A DNA stretch of 64,000 bases from Dermatemys mawii (Eukaryota; Chordata; Testudines; Dermatemydidae): the NCBI GenBank assembly GCA_007922305.1, contig ML677326.1, positions 59,290,870 to 59,354,869 on the forward strand, written 5' to 3'. Of this stretch, positions 36,648 through 48,291 are shown in pieces. Position 1 is the first letter of the stretch. Each line of letters opens with the position of its first letter. The translations under genes were made by a program, and so were the position numbers. The notes under the pieces were generated by a model. The model ran no database searches, was not told where the DNA came from, and worked only from the letters and a program-made list of their open reading frames with translations.

Positions 36648-37223
36648 TCTGTGTATCACTGATCTTAATCTTTCTTGAGTGTGGCCTACATCTTAATGGA
36701 GAAATTGTCCTATGGGCCATCACCCCTTCCTTTCATGATTGGGAAGATCATCTCATTACATTTTTAATTGCATAACATTCCTGTGGCAATGACAATAACT
36801 GTTAACATGGATAAATAACTTTAGGAAAAAAATAGTGTATCACCTTGAATATTTGAGTGTAAATAGTGCTGCTTCAGTAGATAACTGGTTCTATTATTTA
36901 GACAGCTACTTAAGAAATTTGCTTTGAGGTTGGTGAGTTTTAGTTAGACTGAGCTTTAGTTAGTTGGTGAGCTTTAGTTAGACTGAGCTTTAGTTAGTTC
37001 AGATACATATAACTGAAATCATAGGAAAATAAGAGTATGAAAAACATAGCAAAACGATCACTTAGATTGTGCATATTTACAGCCTTAGGCTAGTACAAAC
37101 CAAAGCAATTCCCCAGTGTTGACATTCTCAGAACCTTGTGCATATTTACAACCTTATGGAGGCCCTTAAAAACAAAGACAGAAGCAACTGTAGAGTACAC
37201 AAGAAGGAGATGACTTCTTTTTC
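36648..37223. other. Unassigned stretch with a minisatellite
   Basis: Apart from the tandem repeat at 36930-36997, it holds a separated repeat of GTGCATATTTACARCCTTA (37067 and 37139 areas). No coding features. Confidence 0.4.
36930..36997. repeat. Two-copy 34-bp tandem repeat
   Basis: 36930-36963 and 36964-36997 differ at one base. Each unit is itself two 17-bp GAGYTTTAGTTAG versions. Confidence 0.85.
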
Positions 37224-37891
37224 TGCAGAAAAGGACTTGGGGTACAGTGGATGAGAAGCTGGGCATGAGTCAACAGTGTACCCTTGTTGCAAAGAAGGCT
37301 AATGGCATTTTGGGCTGTATAAATAGGGGCACTGCCAGCAGATGGAGGAATGTGATCGTTTCCCTCTATTAAACACGGGTGAGGCTTCTGTCTGGAATAC
37401 TGTGTCCGGTTTTCCACACTACAGGAAAGATGTGGAAAAACTGGAAAGAGTCCAGCAGAGGGCAACAAAAATGATTAGGAGCCTGGAGCACATGAGCTAA
37501 GGAGAGGCTGAAGGATCTGGGATTGTTTAGTCTACAGAAGAGAAGACTAAAGGGATTTGATAGCTGCTTTCAACTACCTGAAAGGGGGTTCTAAAGAGGA
37601 TGGATCTAGACTGTTCTCAGTGGTACCAGATGACAGAACAAGGAGTAATGGTCTCAAGTTGCAGTGGGGGATTTTTAGGTTAGATATAAGGAAAAACTTT
37701 TTCACTAGGAGTGTGGTGAAGCACTGGAATGCGTTATCTAGGGAGGTGGTGGAATCTCCTTCTTTAGAGATTTTTAAAGTCAGGCTTGACAAAACATGGC
37801 TGGGATGATTTAATTGGGGTTGGTCCTACTTTGAGCAGGGGGCTGGACTAGATGACCTTCTGAGGTCCCTTCCAACTCTGATATTCTATGA
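37224..37891 (+). pseudogene. CR1 LINE ORF2 C-terminus and 3' end
   Basis: This is the longest CR1 piece in the window. It encodes the conserved C-terminal region of ORF2. LERVQQRATKMIRSLEHM (37441-37494) precedes a frameshift. An open frame at 37557-37808 then reads [48 protein letters not shown] and [18 protein letters not shown]. The 3' UTR GGCTGGACTAGATGACCTTC, then GGTCCCTTCCAACTC and ATTCTATGA, closes the element. 5' truncation is typical of target-primed reverse transcription. Conservation is better than in the 17.9-kb copy, so it is younger or from another subfamily. Confidence 0.88.
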
Positions 37892-39737
37892 CTTTTTGGG
37901 CTGACACCCACTTGTGATCATTCATGCACTGGGTTTTATATTCCCTCTTTCATATATTTATTTATCATGACTATATTTACTTAGGTCTCAGCTTATTCAT
38001 ATGTGGCTTTCCATATATCCATAATGGGGGTTCCAATTGCTGATATAAGCTTTTTGTGTCAATACTGCATTAATGCATTTCCCAATGTTCGTTAGCCAAA
38101 AGGTACATTTTACTCAACAACTCCCTTCTTTCCCCAATGCCGCTAGGATTTTATTACTTTGTTCTCTTGTGGTTAACTTATTATAAGAACCTTTACTGAA
38201 AATCTTATAACCTTAGGTCACTTAATTATGCTAAGACCTTTTGTTTATTATGTTAACAAACCTACAACTACTAGGCCTCATGTAGGCTTCACCCTATTGC
38301 CACGCCTACCTTAGTGTTAATACTCAGTTATATGTCTCAGCTAAATGTGCTTCATGCCTAAATATTAAAAGCAATCACATGTACACTATATGGATTAAAC
38401 TCAAGCAATCAAATTAAACTTAAGCAATCCAGAATCAGGTCATGGATCAACAAGTAAAACTTTCAGAAGTGCGTAAGTGACTTACGAGCACAAGTCCCAT
38501 TAAAAGTCAGAGTCTCATGGTCCTAAGTAGTGTAGGCACTTTTGAATATCCCACCCCTAATATATTTTTTTGCTGTTTTAAAACAAGATTTTGACAACTG
38601 GAAACAAACCAGCCAGCGTTATATAGACACCAGAAGTGCTCCAGGGATCACAGTTTGACAGTCTATAATGTAGGAGTTTTCTTTTATGTCATCGCTTGCA
38701 ATTCTATTTATGAAAAAATCTAACATTGAAACATATGCAAATTTGTGCTTCATCTTTTTTCACTTTAATATTAAAAATGAAAAGTACAGAAACTAAGTTT
38801 TATTTTTCATGAAACTGTGCACTTGTGAACTAAGGATCAGAAATTATTTGAACTCTGTACATCTAATATTCTGTTTCTTTTATTAATGTTTTCTTTATAA
38901 TTCCCAGTATGTTTTTGTTGTATGCAGAGAGCAATAGGGGGCCCCTCCTGTAGTTAATTTAACACATGTAAATTCCCATAGATGGTAATAAAATATTGCT
39001 GTCTGCTGAACAGTGTCCACTTTTCACTGCTAAAATAGTGAGTTAAATCCTTGCAGTTGGACTGAATTTTTATGAGACATTCTTCATATATTTTATTCTC
39101 TTAAAGGTCAAAATATCATTAAATCTTTAACACTTAATTATCTTTATCATCCAAAAGTAATCTCCATTAACAAAAATATTTAATCAGTCCATTTTTTGAA
39201 GAAGCAAATAGAATATACAGTAATATACCTACTCTTCATGAAATTGTGCATGCAGTTATGTCCTCTTATGAACTAGAGTACAGGCACAGTTTGAACTCTA
39301 GAGCTCTCTTTTTATTAATGTTTTCTTTGTAATTTTCAATATACTCTGTGAAGGGAACAATAGGGACAAATTCAACATCTGAAAGTTCTGATAAGTTACA
39401 GCTAAAAAATAAACTCATTTCAAGTCTAATATGAATGCATTGCACGATTTTTGGCTCAGCTATCCCTTCACTTCAATGGAAGTTTTGCCTAAGTAAAGAC
39501 TGGATACTCAAGCCTTTAAGTAGGAGCTGTGTGGAGCAGTTGCTGCTGTTTTGTGGGTGTGGTTTTAGAGACCAAAGGTTATATTCCAGTTTGGAAGATT
39601 GGCCTTCAGGACAGCAGTGAGCTGCAGCAAACACTAGGCTCTGTTGCTGTCGTTAGTCATGTAATGTTTAAATAAAAAGAAGTAGTTGTTAAATACAGGC
39701 TCTCCATACCTTAAGAACACCACAGTGGCATACTCTC
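37892..39737. other. Unassigned stretch with a diverged direct duplication
   Basis: About 38805-38945 and 39233-39365 share TTCATGAAAYTGTGCA, TTTGAACTCT, TTTTATTAATGTTTTCTTT and CAATAGGG in the same order. This is an old duplication or two copies of an unnamed repeat. No gene is seen. Confidence 0.5.
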
Positions 39738-40400
39738 AGCAGCGGTGCCAACTCAAATATTTCTTGGAAGGGGAGTTGCAAATCCCGCTCTCCTCCCTTT
39801 CTGCCCCACAGCCAGCCTTGCTGCCCCATCTCCCAGGGGAGGGACAGGAGTTGCCATCACAGCTCGGAATGGGCAGGAGGAGCATGAGGATCAGGCATCC
39901 CTGCCCCAGCAGTGCTAGCAGCACAGGTTCCCCCTCTCTGCTGTACTGGACTGGTAAGGGCTCGCTTCAGCACCACCAGCTCTTGGATGCTGCTGCCAGC
40001 GGAAGGGACGAAGCTTGTTGTGCACACTTGAGTAGGACCATGAACAGCTTCCCTGTGCCCTAGTAAATGCCTCCCCCTTCCTGCTCCTTACCCCTCCCTG
40101 CTGGTTCAAGGCATCCTCTCGCACTGAGACAAGCTGCCATGGGTTGCAGCAGAAGGGCCCAGCAGACAGAGTGGTACACAATTGCTGGCTGTGCTCCCTA
40201 GGAGCCCCTTCCTCCCCCACCTTGCTTCCTACTCCTCCTCCCTAAGGGCTCGAGGCTTCTTGTCAGGCCCTGGTGCCCAGAGGAGCTGCAGTGAGTTCTG
40301 GCAGATTGAGGGCCTAGGTGCCGGCTATGTGAGATGTACAGTAAATATACTGTTTATCAAATGCCCAAACCTAGTGGGGTGGGGATGTCCCTAGCCCTCC
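39738..40400. other. GC-rich patch, probably a repeat
   Basis: Much richer in C and G than its surroundings, with CAGCGGTGCCAACTC at the left edge, a hAT-like terminus. No right terminus was found. ORFs here on both strands are composition artefacts. Confidence 0.35.
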
Positions 40401-41985
40401 TCTAATTGGAACCTGTGATATGCTGTCTTGCATAATCACATTGATGTTAAAAATCCAGCCAGCCTCTGTTGGAGGGAATACGGACAGAGGCATGCAAGAG
40501 CTCCTCCTGTTTATACCCCCTCATAGCTAGCATCTGTTAAAAATATCCCAGCCAAACAGGAAAGTCTATCCAAAATTATGATAGAGGGAGTTCCATTTGA
40601 CAATTCCATTGGATAATATGCACTGATCCTGCAGAACTATGGGTTGAAAGGTTAAAAGTCCACTTAGCTTTTCAACTGAAGAGTTGGACACAAATTTGAT
40701 GCATGGTAGAAATTGACAAATAACATACTAGTATTTAAAGTAGAGTAGCACCCAGAGGCCCCAGTCATAGAGCCTCATGGTGCTAGTGTATTCAAACACA
40801 TGTGAAACACCCCTATCCCAACTATTTTACAACCTAAGTCCCTAATTGTGCAGTTCGATCCATTCTGTCAGAGCCTCAGTAGAGCTCTGTGTAGAGGCAA
40901 GGATCTACCTACACAGATCCAACTGTGGGACTGGAGTTTAATAATGTATTCTAAAATATGCTGAGTGACAAATCCACTCTTCCTGTGGGAAGCCTGTGTG
41001 TGCATGGCTTAACCCGAGGAACACATAAGGGTTTTACTCTGGGCTTGAAAGGGGAAAGGAACACACCACTAAGACTGAGAGGTACCTCTCCAATCTTACA
41101 ATGATCCTGAGGCTGCAATACTGCCACATGATATTCTAGTGAACTGTAGTTATGGGTTGATGTCATGATCATTTGAATCAGTAACCCTATTCTAAAGTAG
41201 CCTGTATTCATACAAATCACATCTTCAGATATTTGAAATATTCTTTTATTAACCAGGCTTGGTTTTTTTAGTCTATTTTATTTTTTTATTTTTGCTTGTG
41301 AAATGCTTTGGATCAGGTATTAAACACTGCAACACATTGAGATTACAGTGCATGTAACCTTTTACATCAAGTTAAATCCCAGTAGGTTCAGAGCTTTTTT
41401 CACTCCAGTTTGATAAAAGCTAAGTACATGCATCTTCCTTGATCTTTTTATCATAGTGAAGAACTTAGATCTGAAATTTGTCAGCTGGACCCCTTTCCTC
41501 CTTCACTCAGACTCTCTCTCCTTACTCCCCTCTCCTCCTTTACTCAGACTATCAAGGACTTTATTTACCACTGTGATTGAAAGTACCTTCTTTTCTGCCA
41601 TAGGGCTTCTATGCATAATTTTGACAAGTTGTTCTTCATCATAAAAATTTTGTCAATCTTTAAAACTGCAGTCTTCCTTATTTGGTTACAGCATCTGAAT
41701 ACCAAACTGCAGAGGGGGCAAGAAAGCCACATGAAAGCAAAATCTAAACAGAATGTAAAAAGGAAAGAAGGGAGAAGATAGGTGCTTTGACACAGGTGTG
41801 CTCAGTGTTGCTGCTTTGCTTTTCAATTATAGCTTTCATTGGGTACCACCTCTGTACTGGTCTCACAGCTCTTCTTACTGCTCTAGTTGCCTTGCTGCCA
41901 TCAAAGCAAATGAGTAATTTTTGTAACGTACAAGGACTACATGTTAATTCTATTCAACAAACAGTCCACTTATTGAGGGGGGTCT
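40401..41985. other. Unassigned non-coding stretch
   Basis: AGTAGCACCCAGAGGCCCCA ... GGTGCTAGTG at 40743-40788 resembles an ancient amniote interspersed repeat that I cannot name. Otherwise nothing is recognised. Confidence 0.4.
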
Positions 41986-42047
41986 CTCTCTGCATGAGCA
42001 CATGACACCAGTACTCCATGATCTGCACTACCTGCCTATTGCCTTCT

Positions 42048-42265
42048 GAGGGCTTGTCTACACAGGCAATTTACTCTCTCCCCGCCTCCCCCCCGCCCCG
42101 AGAGCATAAAGTTTCAGTGCTGTAAAACACCAGAGTAGACAGTGCACGAATGCTGGGAGCTGCGCCCCTCTTGGAGATGGGTTTTTTGAGAGCTCTGCGA
42201 TCACACATGGCCTATTAAAGCACTGCCGCAGCAGCGATTTAGTGTTGCCAGCGTAGACTAGCCCT
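42048..42265. mobile_element. Snapback MITE (copy 2)
   Basis: Ends AGGGCTTGTCTACACAGGCAA and (reverse complement) TAGGGCTAGTCTACGCTGGCAA pair well. The interior matches 36383-36647 in order (GCTGTAAA, GTAGACAGTGCAC, GCTGGGAGC, GGGTTTTTT). It sits exactly at the left edge of the larger insertion. Confidence 0.65.
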
Positions 42266-42363
42266 AAGACAAGGTGGGTGAGGTAATGTCTTTTATTGGA
42301 CTGACTTCTGTTGGTGAGAAAGACAACGTTTCAAGCCACACAGAGCTCTTCTTCAAGTCTGGG

Positions 42364-43229
42364 GACGTGGCTACATTTGCAGATGTAGAGCGAGTTAAGC
42401 CAGCCTTTGGAGACTGCAGCAAGGAAAATGCTGCCGTGTGTTTACACTGTCAGCTGCAAGTGAACTGGCGTGGAACTAGCAGCTCTTGGAATGCCACAGA
42501 GAGCAGTGCATTGTGGTAGCTATCCCAGTGTGCAAGTGGCTGCAGCATGCTTTTCAAATGGTGGTGATGGTGGGAGGATGAGTGTGACAGGGAGTGTGCT
42601 GTGTGTATGTGTGCTTTGGAGGGACAGAGTGTCAGTATGCTGTCTTGTAAGCAATGTTCCCTCTAATTTTTGACAGGCTGTGTGCGCAAAAAAAGTCTTC
42701 TGTGCAAATTTTTGTGCGTGCGGTGTTTCACCATGTGCGCAAGGTTTAGGATCTGTGTGTGCACGCACACGCGCACAGCTAAGAGGGAACAGTGCTTGTA
42801 AGTTCAGACAGCAGCAAACCCCCTTCTCCCCCACCTCTCTCTCTTACACACTCGCAGCAGCAGCATTCCAAAATAATGGTTTGCTTTGTCCCAGAGCAGA
42901 TAAGCATGTCGGCTGTCAGAAACGGAGCTTTGAAAGAGGATGCCTGCAGCTGAGTTCAAAACAATGAGAAGAGTGGCCTCTTGACTTCAGGGGATTGTGG
43001 GATGTTTCCAGAGGCCAATCACAGCGTAGTAATGCAACGCATCGTCCACACTGATGCCTGGACATTTCAGCCGAGGTGCAGCAAGTGTTATGCTTCTCAT
43101 GGAGGTGGATTACCAGGAGTGCTCCAGCTGCAGAGTCCAGGCGCTCTGTGTGCCTTGCCAGTGTGGATGCCTCTGGAGTTACGGTGCCTGGGGCTGATTT
43201 AATGTACTCTAACTTGCAAGTGAAGCTAA
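42364..43229 (+). mobile_element. Non-autonomous hAT-like element nested in the Penelope-like arm
   Basis: The left end GGCTACATTTGCAGATGTAG and the right end (reverse complement near 43200-43229) are related inverted repeats. The Penelope arm resumes on the right with the repeated TCTGGG (42358-42363, 43232-43237), six bases of what may once have been an 8-bp duplication. The interior (CATTGTGGTAGCTATCCCAG; CAATGAGAAGAGTGGCCTC) matches a turtle repeat that I recall. It carries no transposase and is interrupted by the element at 42652-42794. Confidence 0.6.
42652..42794. mobile_element. 143-bp hAT MITE with perfect 8-bp TSD
   Basis: CTTGTAAG occurs at 42644-42651 and 42795-42802. The ends CAATGTTCCCTCTAA and (reverse complement) CACTGTTCCCTCTTA are matched. 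The middle is rich in TGTGCGC and GCGCACA words and can fold. An 8-bp duplication identifies the hAT superfamily. This is the innermost insertion of the nest. Confidence 0.85.
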
Positions 43230-43900
43230 GCTCTGGGAAAGGTACTCAATCATCACAGCTAAATGCAAGGAGGAACAGATTGTAGTTAGCACATATTCTA
43301 ACAGACCATTCACTTTATATCTGACCTCTCAGTCCCCATCCTCAAAGGGAACCTGCACAACATTTTCAAAAGATGAGCCTGAAAGCTTAAATTCTTAGTC
43401 TGGTAGGCACTACAATCATGAACTGAACAGACACACTGGATTTATGGTTTGTTACAACCATCTGTAACCTACTAACTCCTCCTTTTTGTCCTATGACTGC
43501 AGAAATGTCAATGGGTCACTCTTTGAATGGGTCCTTACAATATGTGTTAACGATTTATAACAACCTGTTCCACCTTACATTTAGCTGTGATACTGGGAGT
43601 ACCTTTCCCAGAACTGAAGAAGAAGAGCGTGGCTCGAAAGCTTGTTTCTCTCACCAGCAGAAGTTGGTCCAATAAAAGATATCACCTCACCCGCCTTGTG
43701 TCTCTATTATCTTGGGACTGGCACAGCTATAATTACTTTGCATTTTGCCTTCTTGATGGAGTTTAAGGTGGTGTTTTCGGCCTATAAATCCTGTGTGGCC
43801 TGAGACCTGTTCTGCTTCTTTCCTCATGTTTTACAGCCACAGGTGAGTTCAGTGGAGATGCTCAGAGTGAAGCCCTTAGTATACTAGGAAGGGAGCTGGT

Positions 43901-46125
43901 GGCAGGATATTCTGTGGCTTCATTTTCAAGAAAACATAAGAACTGAAGGAAATGCTATTCGGGAAAGCCCTTGAACACTTAGCTGTAGCTGAATTTCCAT
44001 TAATTTAAGCATGTATTCTAGTGTTCTTTGAATGAGGGATGCTTTCAAGAATCAGGGCCTAGAAGGGGTATTCTGTTTTGCCCTGAAATAGCCTGACTCT
44101 GATCTCTGCAAAACCTGTTTAATGGAGTGGACATTGGAGAAGGCAGAGATGGGTGCGGAATAGTATTGTTTGAGCAAGTGGAGATGTTTTGTTATATTTT
44201 CCTACTTAGCTGTCTGGTGATGGATCGGAACTAACATTGCTCTGATATTTTTATAGAAACAAATGGTGTTTTTAACATTTGTCAGATCACCTCATGCCTT
44301 AAGCATATTTAGTAAGATTAAATTTTAAAATAAGTAAATAAAATTGAAATCTGTCAATTTCAAGGGCAGACTGCTATACAGGAGTAACAGGTTTCTTTTT
44401 TATTTTAGTGTGGCAACTCCAAAGGCTAAATTGTGACTTTGATCCACATATACAACTCCTATTGATGTGAGGAGATATTATGAGCATGACTCAAGAGCAT
44501 TATATAGCTCTTGGAGTGAAAAAAATGTAACAAGGTGACCAGGAGAGCTGACTGAGTGGTGCTGTCGTTCTGCCCATTAAAAGAAAAAAATTGCCACAAA
44601 CATCTCTGAAAACAGAGGCTGCTAAATATTCCTCAAGTATAAAGTTCCCTTTTAAACTCACCTCCCTTCCCCCTCACCCCAAATCCCCAACTTTCTTGGC
44701 AAACATTATATTAAGTTGCAAATCATTTTGGCTGTTTGCTTTCCATGCAGGTTTTTCCTGAGGAAGGGCGGGAGGGAGAGGGTGAAAGTCGTATCACATA
44801 TACATATTTTCTACCTTCCAGGCAGCCTTTAAAGTGATTTGTATATTTTTTCATGTTAATTGGCATTTCTTCAATATTTTCAATTATCTTTCAGATACAG
44901 ATTACACTTTGTTTTGTGGGAAACACTGATTATATTAACATTACTCCTGTCAAATTTCATTTCAAAATAACACCAACACAGCACCATTAAAACTAGCTTG
45001 TAGATATAGAAGTGTGTGCAAAGTATGCAGTGTGTGCTCTCATTTTGTAATCTCTTCCAGTAAAATAAAGTCAGAGCAACATTAAAAACAATTTTGAAAC
45101 TTTTTTTAAAAAAATTCTAATTTCAGTATATTGTTGTCCTGGATTGGTACACCCCCAGCATTTCCATCCCCAGTGCACTGAACTTTTTAGTGCTATATAT
45201 TATTTGTTTGGGTCTTCAAAAGCAATTCAGGCTCAGTCACAAAGAAATTCCAGCAGTCCCTTCTGCTGATATGAAGTTTACCTTTTAGTATTGGGAGGGA
45301 AATCCCTTGATGAGATCTTCTGATCTCCAGCAGTGGGGACCTCCATTATCTCCTGGTGCACATTGTCCATTAGGGCGTCTCCACCCCAGCCTTCCCCTCC
45401 CCTTGAGGTGGGTCCTGGGGGTATAAAAGGAGAAGTGATCAATTTTCCACTGGAACTGCTGCAAATGTAGCAAGTTCGTGCCACCTGCACTGTTAACACC
45501 TGCACAATTTTCAAGACCTTCTACTTGGTCCTAGAAAGGAAGCAGAAAAGAGTCTGGAAGAAACAGCTCGGCATGTACACTGCCTTAATGTCCAGGAGTG
45601 TGTCCATCTTAACAAACCCAGTGCTGCTTTGTGTACACTTTGGGTAGAAGAACTCAAATAAATTCAGAGTTTGGGTTGCATCCCAGCTATCTGTGTGGTC
45701 AAGATGACCCTCAAGTGTCAGGATATAATTCATAAAAGCAATATTTCACTATTACAGTGCTTCTCTGAGTGGACCTTACAAAGTCAAGCAAGGTTGGCAG
45801 AAATAGGGATTAAAAGAGGAGAAATGAGGGGAAGCTTCTGACTCAGAATCTGGGGCCATATTTCATATTTCTAAAGTGCTTAACTCTGATCACTGATCAA
45901 ATAAATAACATATTTAGGTCTGGAAGAATGGAATTAGACACCCTATTTTAGTTCATAACAATATCTTGGAAAAGCACATGTGGACTCAATTATCAAAATA
46001 TATAATTAACAAAATGACATTTTAAAATTCTCCGCCCCGAGTGCAACATGAAGTAGATGTAAAGCTACACAATATGAGCATCCTTTTGTTGCAGATGATT
46101 ACTGTAGTGACTATCAACAGATATC
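43901..46125. other. Unassigned stretch with one strong TATA box
   Basis: At 45418-45433 a GGGGGTATAAAAGGAG motif sits in a GC-richer block with CCTTCCCCTCCCC upstream (about 45393-45405). It could be an LTR fragment or an orphan promoter; I see no exon downstream. The rest is unassigned. Confidence 0.35.
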
Positions 46126-46405
46126 ATCAATTTCACCCCTTCTTATCAACTGTTGGGCATAGGCCACTTCCACCTTGGTTGAATTGGCCTCGTTAGCACT
46201 GACCCCCCATTTGGTAAGGCAACTTCCATCTTTTCATGTGCTATAATATATATACCTGTCTACAGTATTTTTCACTCCATGCATCTGATGAAGTGGGTTT
46301 TAGCCCACAAAAGCTTATGCCCAAATAAATTTGTTAGTCTCTCAGGTGCCGCAAGGATTCCTTGTTGTTTTTGCTGATACAGACTAACATGGCTACCCTC
46401 TCAGA
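46126..46405 (+). mobile_element. Penelope-like terminal region with hammerhead-like core (first family)
   Basis: GGCCACTTCCACCTTGGTTG, GGCCTCGTTAGCACTGACCC and CAACTTCCATCTTTTCATGT precede TATAATATATATACC and CTCCATGC. CTGATGA (46285-46291) follows, with stem GTGGG/CCCAC (46293-46308), AAAA where GAAA is expected (46309-46312) and GCTTATGC. It ends in CAGACTAACATGGCTACCC, the same 3' end as at 1801-1830. The missing G (G12 in hammerhead numbering) should abolish self-cleavage. 5' truncated. Confidence 0.7.
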
Positions 46406-48291
46406 CTTATTGAGCATTTTTGTTCCTTCCCAGTTATCACTAGAGCTGAAATCAGTGATGGGTTGGTCTGGGGGCTGAGTTTTAGATCTGGTGTGGGGAC
46501 AGTGTTGTGGTGAAAGGCAATACAGAGAATGCATCAGCAATGAGGTTCTCTAATAGTCAATTAAATCACTAAGAGCTGAAATCCTTAAGAACTGGGCTAA
46601 GTGGTGAAATCCCAGACCATAGGGCTGCAGCTTAAAGCACAACAGAGGTGAAGGTAAAGGTGTCGTGACTGGGACAGTGGAAAGCAGCAGCAGAGGGGGC
46701 AGTCACAGGGGAACAGCAGCAAAGGCATTGTTTAATAACCCCTCATTATGACTAAAAGAGGAATGCACCTGAAGGCACCCTGAATCTTGAATTTTCCTAG
46801 CCTAGGAAAACCAATTGTGGATAGGTTAGGAAAGAGAAAAGCGAAGTGGTATATTGAAAGGAAATTTGTCTGTTGGACTTTAACAAGGCAAAGAACTACT
46901 GCCTAAGATATTGTGAAGCAGGTTTTTACTTATTGTTTGCATACTTTTTGTTGGACCCACAAGTAAAGGAGATCATTGTGTTTAAATTAGCACCTTGTTT
47001 GTCTATCTGCTATAGTGACCTTAGTTCTCTGGCAAGAAACAGGAACAAATGGAAGTGAGGCTCTACTCTGAGGTAGGACCATTTAAAGTGGCAGGATATC
47101 ACAATTCTCCACCCTACTCTAAAATACTTCCCTAAATACATACATTATCATTGTGGTGAACCTAAAACATAACTAAATATTGATGGTGGCAGGCCCCCTC
47201 AGAGGTCCAGAGAGGCCCAGGCCACTTCCAGCTTTTGAGGCCCCGACCATAATAAAAATAAAAAATGGTGACACATGAAAACAAAATAAGGCACCTAAAG
47301 AAGAGAGACACATAATTTGACTTTTTTTATTTAACAAATGCTTTTCTAGACTTTTTCTGCCTGGCAGCAAAAGTCACTGCCCTTTTCTAATTTCCTGGCC
47401 TTGTTATGGTATATCGTATAGTTGCTCTTACCCATTTTTCTCCAATCAGCTTTGTTCAACTAAGCAAGAATGCTGCTCTGAGAAATAATTCACTAAGGAG
47501 AATTTTCAGGTACAAAAAAAAAAGCTCTGGATGATCTAAAGTGTATACTAAAATGAAGTGAAGGAAACATAAAAGTCACCATTGGAAAACTGCTGAAAAA
47601 TAAAGCTACTGAACCATTGTTAATATGGTATTCAGAAGCAGTTTTGTTGAAATCTTTCTTCAGTGATTACTTTCCCATGGGTCATTGACCCAGTGTCTTC
47701 ATGATATACCGCACTAGAATTTTTCCCACTGCTGCTTGATAAAGATATGTATTTCACAACAGGGAGATAAGCAAAGACAATTATGGTCAGGTTAATTTGA
47801 TCATTACTTAAGACAACTGAGGTTTTATAGTAATTTCCGAATTGGTTTATCTAATGGCACAAGACTGCGTTAGTGAAAGAAGTTAAATTGATAAACAAAG
47901 ATGCTAAAACCTGCCTAACTTGCATGTACAAAATTTGCTATTAATAGTTATAATTAATACAAATGTATGTGTAGTGTATCTATTCCACGTGCTGTGTATG
48001 TGTCCAACAATTTGGAGAAAATTCTATAGGGGAGTCTTGGAATTTTCCTCTCCTAAGATCTCATGGTAGGGTAAGACAGGCCTAAGATGACAATTTTTAC
48101 GTGGATCCTGAAATGAATGGGGAACAGACAGGATTTCAGGAGTGGGATGACTAAAAAATCCAACTCTTACACATTTTATAGCTAGTAAAAAAAAAATAGC
48201 ATGAACCTGATCAAAGCAGAGCTCTGGAGCTCTTTATTTTCAAAAGAAAGATCGGAATAGAGACAGGAACATGGCTGTAAAGATTCTTTAG
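46406..48291. other. Unassigned non-coding stretch
   Basis: No coding features. A CAGGCCCCCTCAGAGGTCC block near 47191 looks repeat-like but is unnamed. Confidence 0.4.

Larger units (their letters stand above)
42266..43744. mobile_element. Penelope-like element with inverted arms and hammerhead-like core
   Basis: A minus-oriented arm (42266-42363, continuing at 43230-43310) opens ACAAGGTGGGTGAGGTAATG. It is followed by a plus-oriented part (about 43311-43744) ending in GGTCCAATAAAAGATATCAC, then CCTCACCCGCCTTG and GACTGGCACAGCTATAATTA. In the plus part, CTGAAGA (43614-43620), the stem GAGC/GCTC (43625-43635), GAAA (43636-43639) and GC follow the hammerhead core order. Penelope-like elements are known to carry such ribozymes. 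The minus arm is split by a hAT element at 42364-43229. No intact reverse-transcriptase or GIY-YIG reading remains. Confidence 0.68.
41986..43900 (+). pseudogene. LINE reverse-transcriptase C-terminal fragment, split by a 1.7-kb insertion
   Basis: The left piece (41993-42047) reads HEHMTPVLHDLHYLPIAF and the right piece (43745-43900) resumes FLMEFKVVFSAYKSCVA. This matches the HITPVLRELHWLPV..EFKVLLLTYKAL region of L2/CR1-type ORF2. The two pieces share TTGCCTTCT (42039-42047 and 43745-43753), which is the target duplication of the intervening insertion. Stops follow soon after on the right. The element served as the target for all the nested insertions described below. Confidence 0.65.

Noticed and set aside
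36334..36723. 129-codon minus-strand ORF
   Set aside because: It covers the snapback MITE antisense. It is a by-product of the repeat.
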